64,000 nt of DNA from JAPPLB01 sp965208945 (GCA_965208945.1 OZ242366.1:248001-312000); one strand, 5' to 3'; counted from the stretch's first letter, positions 44,821-54,312 are shown. Numbers and translations are program-made. The notes: a model not told the origin generated them from the sequence alone.

Positions 44821-45268
44821 ATCGCCTCAGATCGAGCCCGTTTACTCGAATGGATTCAAGCAATGCCCATTTCAAGACCGGCGGTATCTCCACTGAAAGA
44901 GGCATTTTTCAAGAAGACCACCGCGTGTGATTTCCGTCTACCATAGCCGAGCCGCCAGCCCGCTCCGAGTTGCGGGAACAGCCGGACAAACGGCCCAGGA
45001 GATCCGTGGAGATCCGTTCGTCTATCCAAGCAAATCGCTACAGGTCGGCCGCCCGTGGCAAAAGCTCCGCTGCATTCAAGCGGCGATGCATCCCGACTGA
45101 ACTGTGTTGCTCCTCGGTCGAATATGTCCAATATGCTCCCTCGTCGCGCCTTGTCAGCCGGGCGCCTCACCGCTCTCGGTGCTACGCGGGGTTTTACCAC
45201 GGACTGCCAGCCTTACGCCATAATGTGAACGACGGATCCAGTTTTTTCCCAGACGAGGAGAGTGACCC
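44821..45268. other. Intergenic region upstream of Gfo/Idh gene
   Basis: About 450 bases without repeat elements or a credible gene. A minus-strand frame of 114 codons (44856-45200) is open but resembles nothing known. GAGGAG before the ATG at 45269 is the only signal I can name. Confidence 0.45.
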
Positions 45269-46597
45269 ATGCCAGAACTGAAACCCTCTCGCCGCCGCTT
45301 TCTCGGCACGGCTGCGGCGGGTCTTGCTATCCCCCGGCCCGCTACGGCGGCTTCGACCAACCGAGTGATTGGTGCGAACGACCGCATCAACATCGGGTTC
45401 ATCGGCGTGGGGGGGCGTGGACGCGGACATCTCCGCCGGATCTATGCGCGCAGCCAGGAGCAGGCCGACGTTCAGGTCGTCGCCGTCTGCGACATCTACT
45501 CGAAGCGGAAAGAACGAGCTCGCCTGATGGCGAAGCTGGCTCCCAAAGACGTGCACCACGAATATCTCGACATGCTGAGCCGAGAGGATGTCGACGCCGT
45601 CTACATCTCGTCGCCCGATCACTGGCACGCGCCGATGACTTTCGATGCGCTCGATTCAGGCAAGGACGTCTACCTCGAAAAACCGATGACCTATACGCTC
45701 CACGAAGCGCGGGAGGTCGCCGAGCGCGTCCGATTACTTAAGCGAGTCTTGCAGGTTGGCAGCCAGCATCTTTCAGAGCAGCGGTATCACCGTGCCCGTG
45801 AGGTCATCGCAAAGGGGTGGATCGGTCAGCCGTTGTGGACGCAAAACACCTACTCGCGCAATTCATTGCACGGCGAGTGGAACTACCGCATCGACGAGGA
45901 AGGAACACCGGAGAACATCGACTGGAACCTCTTCCAGGGGCCGGCGCCCGCACGAGAGTTCAACGCTGACCGGTACTTCCGTTGGAGGAAGTATTGGGAC
46001 TACTCGGGCGGTATTGCAACCGATCTCTTCTATCACCGGTTGGCCCCACTTGAATTCGCGATCGGAATGGGCTTTCCGACGCGCGTGAGCGCAAACGGCG
46101 GCATCTACGTTCACAAAGACCGTGAAGTCCCTGACACCTATTCGACCAACATCGAATACGAAGACCACTACGCACTACTGTCAGCATCGATGGCCTCGGC
46201 TGCGGCCAACCAGTGGATGCCTCCCGTCATCTACGGTCACGAAGGGACGATTCAGTTCGTACCAGGAGGCCTTGCGGTGTTCCCGGAGCATCAGTTCCGC
46301 AAGAAGTTCGAGGCCGCAACGGGAGCGCCCGAGGTGCTCATCCCCGTCGAGCGGCGGGATATGGACGACGATCACACCAGCAATTTCCTCGACTGCGTTC
46401 GCTCCCGCAAAGACCCGGTATTCGATGCCGACATGGGCTACAAGGTGATGACGGCGATCGATCTGGGCGTCAAGTCGTATCGGCAGAATAAAGTCATGGC
46501 GTTCGATACCCAGCGAGAGCTGGTTCTAGACGAAGCCCACGACCGGCCAAGCTACGAGGGCAGCGGAAAGAACTACAAAGAGCCCCCCCGGCGCTAG
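45269..46597 (+). CDS. Tat-exported Gfo/Idh/MocA family oxidoreductase
   Basis: A 442-residue NAD(P)-dependent oxidoreductase with a twin-arginine signal (SRRRFLGTAAAGLA). The Rossmann domain begins INIGFIGVGGRGRGHLR, then VVAVCDIY, SSPDHWHAP and the signature VYLEKPMTYT. The C-terminal alpha/beta domain includes GGIATDLFYHRLAP with a candidate catalytic histidine. Such exported enzymes oxidise or epimerise sugars, or deglycosylate by transient 3-keto chemistry. The TAG stop coincides with the left border of a family B repeat. Confidence 0.9.
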   Translation: MPELKPSRRRFLGTAAAGLAIPRPATAASTNRVIGANDRINIGFIGVGGRGRGHLRRIYARSQEQADVQVVAVCDIYSKRKERARLMAKLAPKDVHHEYLDMLSREDVDAVYISSPDHWHAPMTFDALDSGKDVYLEKPMTYTLHEAREVAERVRLLKRVLQVGSQHLSEQRYHRAREVIAKGWIGQPLWTQNTYSRNSLHGEWNYRIDEEGTPENIDWNLFQGPAPAREFNADRYFRWRKYWDYSGGIATDLFYHRLAPLEFAIGMGFPTRVSANGGIYVHKDREVPDTYSTNIEYEDHYALLSASMASAAANQWMPPVIYGHEGTIQFVPGGLAVFPEHQFRKKFEAATGAPEVLIPVERRDMDDDHTSNFLDCVRSRKDPVFDADMGYKVMTAIDLGVKSYRQNKVMAFDTQRELVLDEAHDRPSYEGSGKNYKEPPRR

Positions 46598-46856
46598 CAG
46601 CCCGTGTCAACAGTCACGCGGGCGGCGTTACGCGCCCCGGCACCATTGGCGTAACGCCTAGCCGTGCCAGGAACGTGGCGCCTCGCTCTCCGCGCGGCCG
46701 AGCGGAAGCGGCGCGTAACCCTTTGGGCGACAGACATTTGCGGCCGTCGGCTTTGTCGTTCGTCGGAGGAGATCACCCGGATCGCCATCCTCCTCACTTC
46801 GCGCCGAGCGACCGCAGGAGCCCGCCGCGCCTTCCACGGGACTTTAGACACGGGCT
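46595..46856 (+). repeat. Family B palindrome-ended repeat, copy 2 (right end damaged)
   Basis: Begins TAGCAGCCCGTGTCAACAGT on the stop codon of the preceding gene. The right inverted end reads ACTTTAGACACGGGCT and then departs, so the last four bases and the TA border are lost, apparently where the IS110-type remnant begins. The 85-codon minus-strand frame of copy 1 is open here too. Confidence 0.85.
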
Positions 46857-46894
46857 TGTCTATTAATCTGGGTCTCCGGGCATTAGGGAGAACC

Positions 46895-47154
46895 CGGCCC
46901 ATCAGCGCCCCGGCCGGGGCGCTGATGGGGGGCGGTGGTCGGGCCGTCACGGGCTTGGCCGTTCGGGGCCGTTTAGCAGTGTGGCCGCCATCCGCTGCAA
47001 TCCCGACCTCGCAGCTAAGTACAGGACGCTGCGTGACGCCCGCAAGCCCGCCAAGGTCGCCATCACCGCCGTCATGAGGAAGCTCCTCATCCTCGCCAAC
47101 GTCCTCGTCCAGCAGGATCGCCTCTGGTCCCCCAGACCGCAGCCCTCTACCTGA
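46895..47154 (+). pseudogene. IS110-type transposase C-terminal remnant (different from the window's IS)
   Basis: From 46981 a frame reads VAAIRCNPDLAAKYRTLRDA, then KPAKVAITAVMRKLLILANV and QQDRLW, ending at TGA 47152. This is the standard C-terminus of IS110/IS116-type transposases (helices around NP.L...Y..LR..GKP.KVA..A.MRKLL). Upstream, a GGR-rich segment suggests the preceding part with frameshifts. It does not match the C-terminus of the complete IS at 55676, so it came from another element. It abuts the damaged family B end. Confidence 0.75.
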
Positions 47155-47233
47155 CATGCCCACCTTTACCTCGCGCCCCCTGTACTCCGAGCAAACCGGC
47201 TCACGAAACATTCTCTTGACACATGGATACTGC

Positions 47234-47302
47234 TAGCCTGCATTTCTCACCAAGCGGCGCGCGCCTCGTCTTGACGGCGCTCTCACGCACTTCGCCTTGC
47301 TG
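47234..47302 (-). repeat. Family A repeat, truncated
   Basis: The left end TA-GCCTGCATTTCTCACCA joins directly to GCGGCGCGCGCCTCGTC and TCTCACGCACTTCGCCT from the other arm; the right terminal repeat is missing. An internal deletion derivative about 70 bases long. The interval 47155-47233 and the one after it to 47404 hold nothing else recognised. Confidence 0.75.
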
Positions 47303-47404
47303 ACAGTTGCATGAGATCCGTGACACTTGCACCAACCAACGATCTTCAGGTAGATCCTACCTGGGCGTGTAAGAACTTCCCCCTTGCGCGCGCCGACAAC
47401 CGCT

Positions 47405-47875
47405 CTAGCGATCGGCGGAATGGGGCGCATTGCGAAAGAAAAGGAAGGCGTAGGAGAGCAGACCGCAAGTGATAGCGAATGCGCATGCGAAGGCGGCATT
47501 GCCAACAAGGAACGCCGCGCCGTAATGGCGGATCATCGACGAAAGCGCCTCGCCGGCCGTGACCTGTTCGTTATGACCGAGGATTTCCAGACCAAGGCGG
47601 GTGCTGATCGAATAGAAGAACGGGGTCGTAACCGGGTTTGTAAACAAGGTTCCCACAACGGCCGCTGCCCGATTCAAGCCCAGCCGGCCTGCTAATAGAA
47701 ACGCCAAAGGAGACCCCACGAAGAAACTGGGGACAATTCCCACGAACGCTCCCATCGCCAAGCCCGCCGATGTCCGCAGGGGGCTTGCGTTCTCGCGCAG
47801 CACCTGGCACAAGTGTTCCTGGATCCAGCGTTTAATTCGGCTGAATCGACCCTCAACATTGGCCACTGCATGCAT
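47405..47875 (-). CDS. DUF2062 domain-containing membrane protein
   Basis: A 156-residue inner-membrane protein. Residues about 15-145 match DUF2062: SPLRTSAGLAMGAFVGIVPS, then AGRLGLNRAAAVVGTLFTNP and the TTPFFYSISTRLG segment, with three or four hydrophobic helices. The function is unknown; the domain often accompanies glycosyltransferases or appears alone. The ATG at 47875 gives a sensible length. It stands alone between repeats and dsbD. Confidence 0.88.
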   Translation of the reverse strand: MHAVANVEGRFSRIKRWIQEHLCQVLRENASPLRTSAGLAMGAFVGIVPSFFVGSPLAFLLAGRLGLNRAAAVVGTLFTNPVTTPFFYSISTRLGLEILGHNEQVTAGEALSSMIRHYGAAFLVGNAAFACAFAITCGLLSYAFLFFRNAPHSADR

Positions 47876-48087
47876 CTACAGTGGCTATCAGGCAATTAGC
47901 GTTCCGATGAGGGCGCAACTCCGTAACTCGAAGAGCGCGGATGTGATGAAACTCACACGAGTCCGCCCTACCCTGGAGTACGGCTGGGCTCACCGTTCGC
48001 TGGAAGGACTTATGACAAGAGGGGCGGATCATACAAGCGGGAAACATCAGATCGGTGTCAACACCGCTTGACCCGGAGGATTTCACA

Positions 48088-50064
48088 TCAGATGCCCGGT
48101 CGGGCCACCGCCACTTGAGGCGCGGCCGCCGACAGGAAACGCCGGAACTCATCCACATCACGGGTGCGGCCGGCAAATTCCGCGACGATGGTCTCGTCCG
48201 GTCGAAGCAAGGCGTAGTAGGGAATAGCCACACTCCCGAAACGTTCAAGCTGCAACTCCTGATTCGCCTGAGACGCTTCATCATGCCCGTCGGTATAGAG
48301 TTCCAGGAGAATCATGTTCTTCGTCAACGCCGCGATTTCAGGTTCGGGAAACATGTTGTACTTCATCCACTTGCAATTGGAGCAGGAATAGCCGGTGAAG
48401 GTGACCAAAAGCGGGCTTCCGGTTTGCCTGGCTTTTTCCAGGGCTCCATCGTAATCGTCCTTGAGCCAGACGTTCTGTTGCGAGTCGGGTCCGCCGGCCA
48501 CAGATGGGAATCCGGAATAATCGGTGGGTGGCACGTAGGCCTCCAGCTCGCCCAGCCGGCCGTTGAACATGCCGGGGACGAGGCTGAGAGAGAGAACCAG
48601 AAAGACGCCTCCCACGGCGAGACGCCCCAGTCCGACAGGTGCGGGGGCTTCATCCCCTTCGTCCGGGAAACGGTAGAACCCGAGCAGGTAGAACGCGGCC
48701 AGCGCGAGCAAGACGATCCAAATCGAAAGGAACCGCTCCCTGGTGAGTATCTCGAGCTGATACATCATGTCGACGTTGCTGAGGTACTTGAAAGCCGCCG
48801 CCAGAATCAAGAAGGCCATTGTTTTCTTCACACGGCCCAGCCAGGAGCCGCTTTTTGGAAGCCTTGACAGATACGAGGGAAACAGCGCCAGGAAGAAGAA
48901 CGGCAGGGCCATTCCCGACGAGAACAAGGCCATGCCGAAGACGGGCCATGCCAAGCCGCCCTGAAGCGATCCGGCGAGCAAGGTCCCTACGAACGGTCCC
49001 GTGCAGGCAAATGACGCCAGAGCGAAAACGAGGCCCATAATAAGCGTTCCCAGTACATCTCCCCGAGCAGAGATCTTGTTGAGCGAAGTCAGAGCACCGC
49101 TCGGAACAGTGATTTCAAAGGCGCCAAAGAGGCTGATCGCAAATCCGGCAAACACCAGAGCAATGAAAAGATTCACCCACACGCTCGAACCGAGCTGCAC
49201 CGTACCGAAAGGCCCCAGCACGACCGAGACCAGAGCGCCGAGGCCCGTGAACAACACGACAACGCCGGCGCAGAACACGATCGCCTGAAAAACGGAGTCT
49301 CTGCGCGAGCCCGTATCCCTGCTCACGAAATATGACATCGTGATGGGGATCATCGGGAAGACGCAAGGCGTGAAGACGGCAAGCAGGCCGAAGCCAAAGG
49401 CAACAGCGCCGAATTCCACCAAGCCCTGCGATCCGGCTGCCCGTCGGGGTGTATCTGCCGAGCCACCCTGCGGGGCAGCAGCTCGGCTGCCGGACGGTTG
49501 CGGAGCCGGTTTGGCTTCGGAGTAGTCCGCCGCGATGACAGCGGGAGTGCCACTCGCCTGAAGAGCGATCATCAGCGGGGCGGCTACCTTTCTGGTCACG
49601 GGCCGCAGGCAAACGCGGTCGTCGCACACCGAGTAGAACGCGGAGGCTTCGAGCACAGCTTCACCAAGCGGGGAACTTTCGCTGAGTTGCACCTCGATCA
49701 GGAAGACGACCTGATCGTGGTAGATCTCGCTATCCATGTCGAAGTTGGGGTCGTACTTTACTTCCGGCTGAGGTTGATAGACCGTCGCTGCATCAACGAG
49801 AGGGGAGTCCATCAACTCGAGCCTGGTGGGAGTCGGGCCGCCGGCCGGGGTTGTGGGAGCGTAGAGACGCCAGCCGGAATCAATCGCTGCCGTCAGCTTG
49901 CCGACGACCTTGCTCCCCGGAACGGAGGTTGCCGGGTCCCAGCTCAGCGTCCAGCGAACGGGGTCCGGAATCTGCCGTTTCCTGGCTTTCTCCTGCGCCG
50001 ACGAGACACAGCAAACCAGGACTCCAAGCATCAACAGGATGAATAAACCTCGCCGGTCCGACAT
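48088..50064 (-). CDS. dsbD: Thiol:disulfide interchange protein DsbD
   Basis: DsbD carries electrons from cytoplasmic thioredoxin to periplasmic partners. The ATG at 50064 has GGGAG seven bases upstream and gives a signal peptide (GLFILLMLGVLVCCVSSA); length about 658. The N-terminal DsbD-alpha domain has the CDDRVC pair near residue 155. The membrane domain has eight helices with TPCVFPMIPI and FACTGPFVGT cysteines. The C-terminal thioredoxin domain has YSCSNCKWMK. All three cysteine pairs are therefore present. Confidence 0.95.
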   Translation of the reverse strand: MSDRRGLFILLMLGVLVCCVSSAQEKARKRQIPDPVRWTLSWDPATSVPGSKVVGKLTAAIDSGWRLYAPTTPAGGPTPTRLELMDSPLVDAATVYQPQPEVKYDPNFDMDSEIYHDQVVFLIEVQLSESSPLGEAVLEASAFYSVCDDRVCLRPVTRKVAAPLMIALQASGTPAVIAADYSEAKPAPQPSGSRAAAPQGGSADTPRRAAGSQGLVEFGAVAFGFGLLAVFTPCVFPMIPITMSYFVSRDTGSRRDSVFQAIVFCAGVVVLFTGLGALVSVVLGPFGTVQLGSSVWVNLFIALVFAGFAISLFGAFEITVPSGALTSLNKISARGDVLGTLIMGLVFALASFACTGPFVGTLLAGSLQGGLAWPVFGMALFSSGMALPFFFLALFPSYLSRLPKSGSWLGRVKKTMAFLILAAAFKYLSNVDMMYQLEILTRERFLSIWIVLLALAAFYLLGFYRFPDEGDEAPAPVGLGRLAVGGVFLVLSLSLVPGMFNGRLGELEAYVPPTDYSGFPSVAGGPDSQQNVWLKDDYDGALEKARQTGSPLLVTFTGYSCSNCKWMKYNMFPEPEIAALTKNMILLELYTDGHDEASQANQELQLERFGSVAIPYYALLRPDETIVAEFAGRTRDVDEFRRFLSAAAPQVAVARPGI

Positions 50065-50172
50065 CGCGGTTCTCCCAGAGGTGACAAGTAAGCGGATCAC
50101 GCCCTAATTATCGCTTTGTCGAGTGGCCGCGCGAAGCGACGTTGCCATATCCAGCGAGCCGGCAACGGGAAG

Positions 50173-51567
50173 CTACTGTCGACCTTCAAGCCTGTTGAGC
50201 CCATTCAGAGCTGCGATCTTATAGGCCTCGGCCAAAGTCGGATAATTGAAAACCGCGTCCCGCAGATATTCGATGCTGCCGTCGTGTTCGATGACCGCCT
50301 GTCCAATGTGGACCAGTTCCGTCGCGTGCTCCCCCAGAATGTGGACGGCCAGCAGCTTCAAATCCTGACGATTGAAAAGCAGTTTGAGCATACCGGTCCG
50401 CCCCCCGCTGATGTGGGTTCGGGACAACTCGCGGAAGCGAGCGATGCCCGTTTCGTAGGGGACCGACTCTTTCGTCAACTCTTGTTCGGTCGGACCGATC
50501 ATCGCGATCTCGGGAATCGTGTAAACACCGAACGGCAGGCGTGCAAACTTTTTTTCGGTTTCCTGACCGAAGGCATGCAGAGCCGCCAATCGGCCCTGCT
50601 CCATGCTGGTGGAAGCGAGGCTTGGGAAACCGATGATGTCCCCGACCGCGTAGACGTGATCGAGCCGAGTGCGGTAGTGCTCGTCGACCTGGATACGTCC
50701 GCGTTGATCAACCGCTATGCCGACCTTGTCCAAGTGCAGGGCCTCTGACGCGCCGACACGGCCTGCGGCGAACATCAGCGACTCAGAGTGCAGTTTCTTT
50801 CCGCTCTCGGTCCGGACTTCCACCTTGCCGTTGTCCGTGAGCCGGACGGAGGAGACCGACTCCCCGAAACGCAACGTGATTCCCTGATCGCGCATGTGAT
50901 AGTACAAGGCGTCTTCGATCTCATCGTCGACGAAGTCGAGGGGCCTCTGTCGACCGTCAATCAAGGTGACGCGGACGCCAAGAGTTCGGAAGATCGTCGC
51001 GTACTCCGTACCGACAATCCCGGCTCCGACGAAGGTCATCGTACGGGGGATCTCACCGAGGCACAGCAGGCCGTCACTATCGATGATCCTGCGGTCGTCA
51101 AACTCGATATCAGGCGGACGAGCCGGCTTCGTTCCGACCGCGATGATGACTTTTTCCGCGGTGAGCCTTCGGAGGGTGCCGTCGTCGCTTGTTACTTCAA
51201 TGGTATGCGGGTCGACAAAAGCCGCCGTCCCATCGACGATGTCGATGTAGTTGCGAACGAGTTGGTCGCGGACCACGTTGACTTCCGTTTCGGTCACGCG
51301 TTGAGTGCGAAACATCAGGTCTTGAATCGTGACCCTGTCCTTGACACGGTAAGCCGATCCGTAGACCTCCCGCTGCCTTACTCCTGACAGGTAGGAAGCC
51401 GCCTCACGAAGCGTCTTGCTGGGGATCGTGCCTTTGTGCAGGCAGATTCCACCCACACTGGTATTGCGCTCGATGACGGCCACGGTCTTTTCGAGCTTCG
51501 AGGCCGAGATGGAGGCTGTGCGCCCAGCCGGGCCGCTGCCAATGACGATCAAGTCGTACTCGGCCAT
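50173..51567 (-). CDS. sthA: Soluble pyridine nucleotide transhydrogenase (Si-specific)
   Basis: A 464-residue flavoprotein of the disulfide reductase superfamily that passes hydride between NADPH and NAD. The FAD site is IVIGSGPAGRTASISASKL. The usual redox motif CxxxxC reads CLHKGTIPSK: the second cysteine is Thr, as expected for SthA rather than lipoamide dehydrogenase. The NAD(P) site is TFVGAGIVGTEYATIFRTLG, and YAVGDIIGFPSLASTSMEQGR follows. Next to dsbD, which needs NADPH-derived electrons, though they are not clearly one operon. Confidence 0.93.
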   Translation of the reverse strand: MAEYDLIVIGSGPAGRTASISASKLEKTVAVIERNTSVGGICLHKGTIPSKTLREAASYLSGVRQREVYGSAYRVKDRVTIQDLMFRTQRVTETEVNVVRDQLVRNYIDIVDGTAAFVDPHTIEVTSDDGTLRRLTAEKVIIAVGTKPARPPDIEFDDRRIIDSDGLLCLGEIPRTMTFVGAGIVGTEYATIFRTLGVRVTLIDGRQRPLDFVDDEIEDALYYHMRDQGITLRFGESVSSVRLTDNGKVEVRTESGKKLHSESLMFAAGRVGASEALHLDKVGIAVDQRGRIQVDEHYRTRLDHVYAVGDIIGFPSLASTSMEQGRLAALHAFGQETEKKFARLPFGVYTIPEIAMIGPTEQELTKESVPYETGIARFRELSRTHISGGRTGMLKLLFNRQDLKLLAVHILGEHATELVHIGQAVIEHDGSIEYLRDAVFNYPTLAEAYKIAALNGLNRLEGRQ

Positions 51568-51765
51568 GCAGCTTCCTCCTGCCGGCGCCGCGCCGCAAAA
51601 CCGGCTTTATCAGGTTCGCCGAAAGTCCGGCGGCTCCCGCCGGCAGGACGAGTCATCTTCCGTTCCGGTTTCCTTGGGAGCCTTATTTTCGAAGTTCGAA
51701 GAGTGCTATTCGACCTCTTCCTTCGACAGGAATACTCGCAAGCCTACGGGACCGGCAATCGACGA

Positions 51766-53055
51766 CTACACTCTCTCCGGCACAACGAACGGCTTGCGGT
51801 ATCTCCGCGTGAGGTACGAATTGGCCTCGTCGTCACCGGGGAAGTTCTCCCAGGCGGGATCGAATGTCAGCTTCCTACCGGTTCGGTAGGAGATGTTTCC
51901 GAGGTGACACAGAGCCGAAGACAAATGTCCCTCCAGGATATCGGCGTTGAGCAGGCTGCGATCGCGGTTCCTGACGGCATCGATGAAGTTCTGGAAGTGG
52001 CTGACGCGCGGCCCGTCTTTGGAACTCCCCGGTCCCGACTCGCCCTTTTCGCCAAGATAGGCTTGCCAGCCGCCCCTTCCAATCGTGAGATAGCCGTCGG
52101 AGCCATAGAAAATGTTGCCGACGGTGACTTCCTTTTCATCGTTGGTCAACAGACCGCGCACTTCGAAGACCAGCAGCGTGTCGTCGTATTCGAAGGTCGT
52201 GAGCTGCGTATTCGGGGTTTCCTGATCGTCGTCGTAGACGAACTTATTCCCCGCGCCGTTGATCCTGGCGGGGAGCTCGTGCTTGTTGATGCCCCAGCGG
52301 GCAATATCCATCTGGTGGACACCCTGATTGCCCATGTCGGTCGTGCCGTAGTCCCACATCCAGTGCCAGTTGTAGTGGAAGCGGTTGCGGCTGAAGGGGC
52401 GCTCGGGAGCCGGCCCGAGCCACAAATCGTAGTCGACGCCTTGGGGCACGGGCGCATCCGGGGTGTGGCCGATCGACTTGCGGCGCTTGTAACAGAGGCC
52501 TTTCGCCATATAGACCTTGCCGATGCCGCCGTCGTGAATGAACTTGATCGCCTCCCGCATAGCGGGTGAGGAACGTCCCTGGGTCCCTGTCTGGACCACG
52601 CGGTCATATTTGCGGGCGGCTTCGACGATCCGCCGGCCCTCGCTGATATTGTGGGAGACAGGCTTTTCAACGTAGACGTCCTTACCCGCCTGGCAGGCCC
52701 AAATGGCGCCCAGCGCATGCCAATGGTCGGGCGTGGCGATCGAGACGATGTCGATGTCGTTGTCGTCGAGAACCCGGCGGATGTCCTGAACGATCTTCGG
52801 TTTCGGCGCACCTGCTTCTTCGAGGATCTTCCGGGCTCGTCCTACGACGTTGAGATCGACGTCGCAAAGCGTCGTGACCACCGCGTCGGGGGACTCCGTG
52901 AACCCCTTGACGTGACTCCTTCCCCGCCCCCGCACTCCTACGACAGCGACACGAAGCTGGTCACTCGGCAAACGCGCGCTGCTTGCCGCGGCGCCCAAGG
53001 GGGCGGCCGTCGCAGCGCCGGCAACGGAACCTTTCAGGAACGATCGACGATTCAT
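51766..53055 (-). CDS. Tat-exported Gfo/Idh/MocA family oxidoreductase
   Basis: A 429-residue protein with a twin-arginine signal (MNRRSFLKGSVAGAATAAP). The nucleotide-binding start is RVAVVGVRGRGRSHVKG, followed by LCDVD, ATPDHWHAL and VYVEKPVSHNISEGRR. The C-terminal domain includes MWDYGTTDMGNQGVHQMDIA. It is a paralogue of the protein at 45269 (about one third identical by eye). It is divergent from the DUF1080 and isomerase genes, and the three could serve the same saccharide-degrading activity. Confidence 0.9.
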   Translation of the reverse strand: MNRRSFLKGSVAGAATAAPLGAAASSARLPSDQLRVAVVGVRGRGRSHVKGFTESPDAVVTTLCDVDLNVVGRARKILEEAGAPKPKIVQDIRRVLDDNDIDIVSIATPDHWHALGAIWACQAGKDVYVEKPVSHNISEGRRIVEAARKYDRVVQTGTQGRSSPAMREAIKFIHDGGIGKVYMAKGLCYKRRKSIGHTPDAPVPQGVDYDLWLGPAPERPFSRNRFHYNWHWMWDYGTTDMGNQGVHQMDIARWGINKHELPARINGAGNKFVYDDDQETPNTQLTTFEYDDTLLVFEVRGLLTNDEKEVTVGNIFYGSDGYLTIGRGGWQAYLGEKGESGPGSSKDGPRVSHFQNFIDAVRNRDRSLLNADILEGHLSSALCHLGNISYRTGRKLTFDPAWENFPGDDEANSYLTRRYRKPFVVPERV

Positions 53056-53350
53056 AAGAACCTCCCGGAACCACGATATCGAAAATATCCGTTTGCGTCA
53101 AAGGGCGCCGACATCATGTCAACGCGATATAGAAAGTTCCCCTTTCTCAGCGTGGGTTCATTTTTCGTTCGCCCTAGCCTGCAGGGCGACGGGAGCGGGG
53201 ACACTGGCTCAGGGGCAAGATGCCGCCCATGCCGCCCCATGCCGCGCCACGACGCACAGGAAAGCGGCAACCGGGCGGCTTGCGCGGGGGTCCGGGCGGG
53301 GGTTTTTGATTGTGCGCGCCTTGCACTCCCCCGTCGAACCGAACGCCTTG
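53056..53350. other. Non-coding region upstream of the Gfo/Idh gene
   Basis: No credible gene. A very GC-rich part (53180-53330) contains short CCGCCCATG/CCGCCCCATG duplications. The Gfo/Idh promoter should be here. Confidence 0.4.
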
Positions 53351-53480
53351 AAAGCCGTGTTTCGTGATTCGTGTCTCGTGAAAACCTTACAGGCGGTGTT
53401 GCCGGCGCGGGCGACTCGGGCCTCGTCCTGCCGGTCCTCTGACGCACTTCGCCTTGCCGCGTGGGGAGAAATGCAGGTCA
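53351..53480 (-). repeat. Family A repeat (type A2), left end missing
   Basis: The CGTG-rich centre (GTTTCGTGATTCGTGTCTCG, 53359-53378) and the right arm (CCTCGTCCTGCCGGTCCTCT, then GTGGGGAGAAATGCAGGT) are present. The left terminal repeat is absent; the sequence before 53351 is unrelated. A decayed copy. Confidence 0.75.
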
Positions 53481-53506
53481 GGATTCCCATCTCCCTGTCC
53501 TGAAGC

Positions 53507-53640
53507 CATGCCGGCCGGGGCGGCCAAAACAAGACTGAAGGGCTTCAGCACCTCAAGCGGATGGGGAACGTTCTGCCTGGATCACCGTGTGCAGTTCTCA
53601 CATTGCACCGACAAGGGCAGCAGTTTCCTCGATCCGGGTT
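53507..53640 (+). repeat. Family C repeat, copy 2
   Basis: Shares with 26018-26143 the palindrome CTGAAGGGCTTCAG (53535-53548) and the block TTCTCACATTGCACCGACA (53595-53613) at similar spacing. It lies just upstream of the DUF1080 gene and so in its likely leader. Confidence 0.6.
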
Positions 53641-53682
53641 GCAAGTTCGGCGCAGTCTGGAGTACAACGGTCAGAGGCCGCC

Positions 53683-54312
53683 ATGCTGCGATACGTCTTG
53701 CTTGGAATCCTGATCTGCGGAGTCGTTTCCGCAGAGTCTCCCAATATGCTCAGCGAGCAAGAGCAGAAGGAAGGATACCGGAGGATCTTCGATGGTAAGA
53801 CGCTCGACGGGTGGAAGGGCGATGCGAAGCTATGGTCGGTCCGCGACGGAGCGATCGTCGGTTCCACAGAAGGCAACAAGATTCCCCACAACAGCTTCCT
53901 GATCAGCGAAGAGAAGTTCTCGGACTTCATTCTGCGGCTCGACGTCAAAGTCCGCAATCATAACAGCGGCGTGCAATTCCGCAGCGAAGAGCTACCCAAC
54001 CGGGTAGTGCGGGGCTATCAGGCAGATGCCGCCGAAGGAGCCTGGTGGGGCAGTTTGTACGGCGAAAAGACCGGACGGGGCGTCATCGTCGCCGGTTATG
54101 AGGGCAAGGGTGAGAAGGTCGTCAAGCCCGGCGATTGGAACAGCTACGAGATCATCTGCAAGGGCAATCAGATCACCCTCACGCTGAACGGTCTCGTCAC
54201 GGCCGATCTGGCTGATGACATGTCGTCGGAAGGAGTCATTGCCCTGCAATTGCACTCAGGTCCGGCGATGCAAGTCTCGTTTCGCAACATTCGCATCCGC
54301 ACGCTGGAGTAG
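53683..54312 (+). CDS. DUF1080 (3-keto-disaccharide hydrolase) domain protein, exported
   Basis: A 209-residue protein from the ATG at 53683, which starts a signal peptide (LRYVLLGILICGVVSA); the longer upstream frame runs through the family C repeat. The jelly-roll fold is recognised by RRIFDGKTLDGWKG, the FILRLDVKVRNHNSGVQFRS stretch, YQADAAEG, WNSYEIICKGNQITLTLNG and GVIALQLHSG. Characterised relatives hydrolyse glycosidic bonds of 3-keto-glycosides. It is followed 42 bases later by a TIM-barrel isomerase, consistent with a saccharide utilisation operon. Confidence 0.9.
   Translation: MLRYVLLGILICGVVSAESPNMLSEQEQKEGYRRIFDGKTLDGWKGDAKLWSVRDGAIVGSTEGNKIPHNSFLISEEKFSDFILRLDVKVRNHNSGVQFRSEELPNRVVRGYQADAAEGAWWGSLYGEKTGRGVIVAGYEGKGEKVVKPGDWNSYEIICKGNQITLTLNGLVTADLADDMSSEGVIALQLHSGPAMQVSFRNIRIRTLE

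Noticed and set aside
44856..45200. 114-codon minus-strand frame in the gap before the Gfo/Idh gene
   Set aside because: Composition looks like random GC-rich translation; no start signal and no recognised motif.
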